Below are positions 5,355 through 7,961 of a stretch of 7,961 nucleotides of DNA, one piece after another; the first letter of the stretch is position 1, and every line of letters starts with the position of its first letter. The translations under genes were made by a program, and so were the position numbers. The stretch lies in the NCBI GenBank assembly GCA_028699795.1, contig JAQVTZ010000086.1, positions 1 through 7,961 on the forward strand, read 5' to 3'. The stretch comes from Clostridia bacterium. Lineage in GTDB: Bacteria > Bacillota > Clostridia > Christensenellales > DTU072. Under the pieces are notes generated by a model. It was not told the DNA's origin. It did not search any database and was given only the letters and a program-made list of their open reading frames with translations.

Positions 5355-7853
5355 TTATTTGCTGACCGAAAACTTGAGTTCATCTTCGGTGAGGTCAATC
5401 GCGACCGTACTTCCTTCGGCAAGTTCGCCCGAGATAATTTTTTCGCTCAGTTTGTCTTCGATGAGCCGCTGAATCATCCTCTTAAGGGGGCGCGCGCCGT
5501 AGGTTTTGTCTGTTCCTTTAATAAGCATATATTTTTTTGCTTCATCACTAATGGTAATAGAGATATTTTTTTCTTTCAGTCTTGCTTCCAACCCTTCCAA
5601 CAAAAGTTCATTGATTTTGCCCAAAGATTCGTCATCTAAATTGCGGAAAATAATAATGTCATCTATCCTATTGATAAACTCCGGCCGCATCGCAGCCTTG
5701 AGGGCATCCAGCTGTTTTTCTTTCATTCTTTCGTAGCTCTGGTCTTCGCCGAACTCCGAGAAGCCCACGCGCTTCATGTTGGCAATATCGTTTGCGCCGA
5801 TATTAGAGGTCATAATAATGATTGTATTCTTAAAAGAGACAACTCGTCCCTGCGAATCGGTAAGTCTGCCGTCATCCAGTACTTGAAGCAGTAAATTAAA
5901 CACATCGGGATGCGCCTTTTCGATTTCGTCGAACAAAACGACGGAGTACGGCTTGCGTCTCACCTTTTCGGTCAGCTGTCCGCCCTCTTCGTAACCTACA
6001 TAACCGGGTGCCGACCCAATTAAACGGCTGACATTAAACTTTTCCATATATTCGCTCATATCAAGACGAATCATAAGGGATTCATCCCCAAACATGGCTT
6101 CGGCAAGCGCCTTACTAAGTTCGGTTTTGCCTACGCCGGTAGGCCCTAAAAAGATAAATGTGCCTATGGGACGCTTGGGGTCCTTGAGCCCCGCCCTTGC
6201 CCTGCGTACGGCACGCGCGACAGCAGATACGGCTTCTTCTTGTCCAATGACCCTTTTGCGCAAACTCTCTTCCAATTTTATCAGTCTCTCGCTTTCGGCT
6301 TCGGTAAGGCTTACCACGGGGATATGCGTCCAATCGGATACCACTCCGGCAATTTCGGGTTCGCCGATAGATGGGTCTTCCCCTTGTTTGTCCTTGCCCC
6401 ATTGTTTCTTGATTTCGGCAAGTTTTTTGGTGACTTCTTTGCTTTCTAACTGTAATTTGTAAGCTTTTTCGTACTCTTTGCGTTCTACCGCCTGTTCAAT
6501 AGAGTTTTCTATCGCGTTCAGCTGTTCTTCGAGGCTCTTGACATCGGGCGGCGCAATCATGTTGGAAACCCGCATTTTGCTTGCCGCTTCGTCAATAAGA
6601 TCGATCGCTTTATCTGGAAGATACCGGTCTGTAATATACCTTTCGGACAGCGTCGCCGCCGCTTCTATCGCTTCGTCCGTTATCTTTACTTTGTGATGTA
6701 TTTCGTATTTTTCGCGAAGACCTTTTAGAATTGTAATCGTATCCTCTACGCTAGGGGGGTCGACCATAATCGGTTGGAATCTTCGCTCTAGCGCGGCATC
6801 CTTTTCAATCCCTTTGCGGTATTCGTCCAAAGTTGTTGCGCCTATTGTAGGAATCTCGCCACGCGAAAGCATCGGTTTGAGTAGGTTCGATACCGTCATA
6901 CCGCCTTCACGGTCGCCCGCCGAAACGATCATATGCATTTCGTCTATAAAGAGAATGGTTTTGCCGTCTTTCAGCGTTTCAAACGCCTTTTTTAGCCTTT
7001 CTTCGAAATCTCCGCGATATTTTGTACCCGCCACAAGACTGCCTATATCAAGGCTGAAAATTCGTTTACCTTTAAGAATTTCGGGGACATCCCCTTGCAC
7101 AATAGCAAGCGCAAGGCCTTCGACGATAGCGGTTTTGCCCACACCGGGCTCACCGATTAACACGGGATTGTTTTTGGTGCGGCGCGAAAGAATTTGGATA
7201 ATCCTTTCGATTTCTTTGCTGCGTCCAATAACGGGGTCTACTTTACCCTTTCCCGCCCTCTCGGTCAGGTCTGTACCAATCGAATTAAGAAGCTCGTCTC
7301 CTCCGCCTCCGCGAAGATCATCTTCTCCTCCCATGTGTTCATTTCTTCTGCCTCCGTTCTCTGTGTTTTGCATACGGAACATGTTTTCTAACGCTTGTTT
7401 AAGGGATAAGGCGATTTCGTCGTCGTCGTCTTTGCCCACGCCGTTGCCTGCCATGGAATCTACAATGGATTTTAAATCGTTAAAGGTAATTTTGTGTTTG
7501 GCAAGGATTCGCGCGGCGCCGCTGTTGGCGTCCGACGCAAGCGCAAGCAACATATGCTGGCTATCTGCATAGGTATAACCATACTTTTCTGCAAAAAGTC
7601 TGCTAATCTCTAAAGCGCGCTTCGTCATAGACGAAACATAGACAAAATTGGACCTTGTAATCGATTTGGAAAGATAACTTAAAACGGTTTCTTTGTCTAA
7701 CCCCAACCTTACCAGTATCTCGTAGGCATAACAATCTTCTACTGTCAGCATTGCGGCAAGGATGTGTTCGGTGCCGAGCGTACCACCGTAGTACGCAGCG
7801 TACTCTTTGGCAATATCCATGATTTTTTGGACATCTCTAGTATAACCTATCAT
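5355..7853 (-). CDS. clpC: ClpC, AAA+ unfoldase subunit of the Clp protease
   Basis: An 832-residue Hsp100 ATPase that unfolds proteins and feeds them to ClpP. It has an N-terminal Clp_N double repeat (about 1-135), then a Gly/Asp-rich linker (about 138-190). The D1 ATPase has GEPGVGKT (234-241), FIDE (302-305), GATT (338-341) and arginines 357-358. A short UVR-like coiled-coil middle region (about 445-485) follows. The D2 ATPase has GPTGVGKT (570-577), FDE (641-643), pore loop GYVGY (617-621) and sensor-2 GARPLKR (786-792). VGF at 696-698 matches the ClpP-docking loop, and the middle region is short, so this is ClpC and not ClpB. D1 reads EMHMIVSAGDREGG where relatives usually have ELHTIxGAG. 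The ATG at 7853 has GAGGTG four bases upstream and the start aligns with family N-termini. clpP is not in the window. No mcsB or ctsR sits directly upstream. Confidence 0.95.
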   Translation of the reverse strand: MIGYTRDVQKIMDIAKEYAAYYGGTLGTEHILAAMLTVEDCYAYEILVRLGLDKETVLSYLSKSITRSNFVYVSSMTKRALEISRLFAEKYGYTYADSQHMLLALASDANSGAARILAKHKITFNDLKSIVDSMAGNGVGKDDDDEIALSLKQALENMFRMQNTENGGRRNEHMGGEDDLRGGGGDELLNSIGTDLTERAGKGKVDPVIGRSKEIERIIQILSRRTKNNPVLIGEPGVGKTAIVEGLALAIVQGDVPEILKGKRIFSLDIGSLVAGTKYRGDFEERLKKAFETLKDGKTILFIDEMHMIVSAGDREGGMTVSNLLKPMLSRGEIPTIGATTLDEYRKGIEKDAALERRFQPIMVDPPSVEDTITILKGLREKYEIHHKVKITDEAIEAAATLSERYITDRYLPDKAIDLIDEAASKMRVSNMIAPPDVKSLEEQLNAIENSIEQAVERKEYEKAYKLQLESKEVTKKLAEIKKQWGKDKQGEDPSIGEPEIAGVVSDWTHIPVVSLTEAESERLIKLEESLRKRVIGQEEAVSAVARAVRRARAGLKDPKRPIGTFIFLGPTGVGKTELSKALAEAMFGDESLMIRLDMSEYMEKFNVSRLIGSAPGYVGYEEGGQLTEKVRRKPYSVVLFDEIEKAHPDVFNLLLQVLDDGRLTDSQGRVVSFKNTIIIMTSNIGANDIANMKRVGFSEFGEDQSYERMKEKQLDALKAAMRPEFINRIDDIIIFRNLDDESLGKINELLLEGLEARLKEKNISITISDEAKKYMLIKGTDKTYGARPLKRMIQRLIEDKLSEKIISGELAEGSTVAIDLTEDELKFSVSK

Positions 7854-7857
7854 AATT

Positions 7858-7890
7858 CACCTCGCATGTCTGGCGGGTTATCAGCCCCGC
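7858..7890 (-). promoter_or_regulatory. clpC leader: small hairpin and ribosome binding site
   Basis: The transcript leader holds a 5-bp GC stem (GCGGG at 7890-7886 with CCCGC at 7877-7873, 8-base loop) nine bases before the ribosome binding site GAGGTG (7863-7858). No T-run follows it, so it is not a terminator; it may be incidental or tune translation. Confidence 0.4.
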
Positions 7891-7915
7891 TTACCGTACT
7901 AGCTTATCCGATTTA

Positions 7916-7944
7916 ATTATATCCTATTTTTCCCAATTATGCAA
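7916..7944 (-). promoter_or_regulatory. promoter of clpC
   Basis: On the minus strand, -35 TTGCAT (7939-7944, 3 of 6 consensus), 17-base spacer, -10 TATAAT (7916-7921, perfect). Initiation near 7909 gives a leader of about 56 bases. A direct repeat TGCATA-T-TGCATA (7950-7938) overlaps the -35 box. No CtsR heptad repeat (GGTCAAA) and no CIRCE is visible. Confidence 0.65.
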
Positions 7945-7961
7945 TATGCAGATTGGTAACT

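Noticed and set aside
6814..7572. A 252-codon plus-strand open frame opposite clpC, and several shorter ones opposite clpC, lepA and hemW
   Set aside because: They lie fully antisense to strongly recognised genes, lack ribosome binding sites, are rich in Ser, Arg and Pro as expected of reverse-strand frames, and resemble no family I know.
5355..7853. ClpB disaggregase
   Set aside because: The long coiled-coil middle domain of ClpB is absent, and a VGF ClpP-docking loop is present.
7873..7890. Terminator upstream of clpC
   Set aside because: The stem is only 5 bp and no T-run follows on either strand.

Overview
The window looks like ordinary chromosome from a low-to-moderate GC Firmicute, most likely a member of Clostridia. 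The evidence is the lepA-hemW-hrcA gene order, a CIRCE operator in front of hrcA, a ClpC-type unfoldase with a UVR-like linker, a long-form hibernation factor (HPF), and sigma-A type promoters with purine-rich Shine-Dalgarno sites. Genus or species cannot be fixed from the sequence. All but one of the genes are on the minus strand. I see no phage, transposase, CRISPR array, rRNA or tRNA.

Left part (1-3597, minus strand). A promoter at 3493-3521 reads lepA (EF4, ribosome GTPase), which overlaps hemW (radical SAM heme chaperone) by 11 bases. This two-gene unit ends at a likely hairpin terminator (394-426). hrcA follows with its own strong promoter (346-373) overlapped by a CIRCE operator (315-341). 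Only the first 97 codons of hrcA are in the window. The hrcA unit is therefore autoregulated and separate from lepA-hemW, although the gene order matches the heat-shock cluster common in Firmicutes.

Middle part (3598-4650). A single plus-strand gene encodes a cytoplasmic glycerophosphodiester phosphodiesterase. It diverges from lepA through back-to-back promoters and ends at a bidirectional terminator (4351-4383). On the other side of that terminator, on the minus strand, is an overlooked 34-codon gene with a perfect ribosome binding site, encoding a single-pass membrane peptide.

Right part (4597-7961, minus strand). clpC (AAA+ unfoldase of the ClpCP protease) is followed by hpf (ribosome hibernation). 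clpC has its own promoter, and no ctsR-mcsA-mcsB lies immediately upstream. Between clpC and hpf lies a 74-base GC-rich, palindrome-packed element that can fold into a cloverleaf-like shape, then a terminator-like hairpin. hpf ends in a good intrinsic terminator.

The theme is protein and ribosome quality control: HrcA/CIRCE and ClpC for protein stress, LepA and HPF for ribosome function, and HemW for heme handling. Most of the window is housekeeping. The least explained items are the palindromic element, the 34-residue peptide, and a third half-site beside the CIRCE operator.
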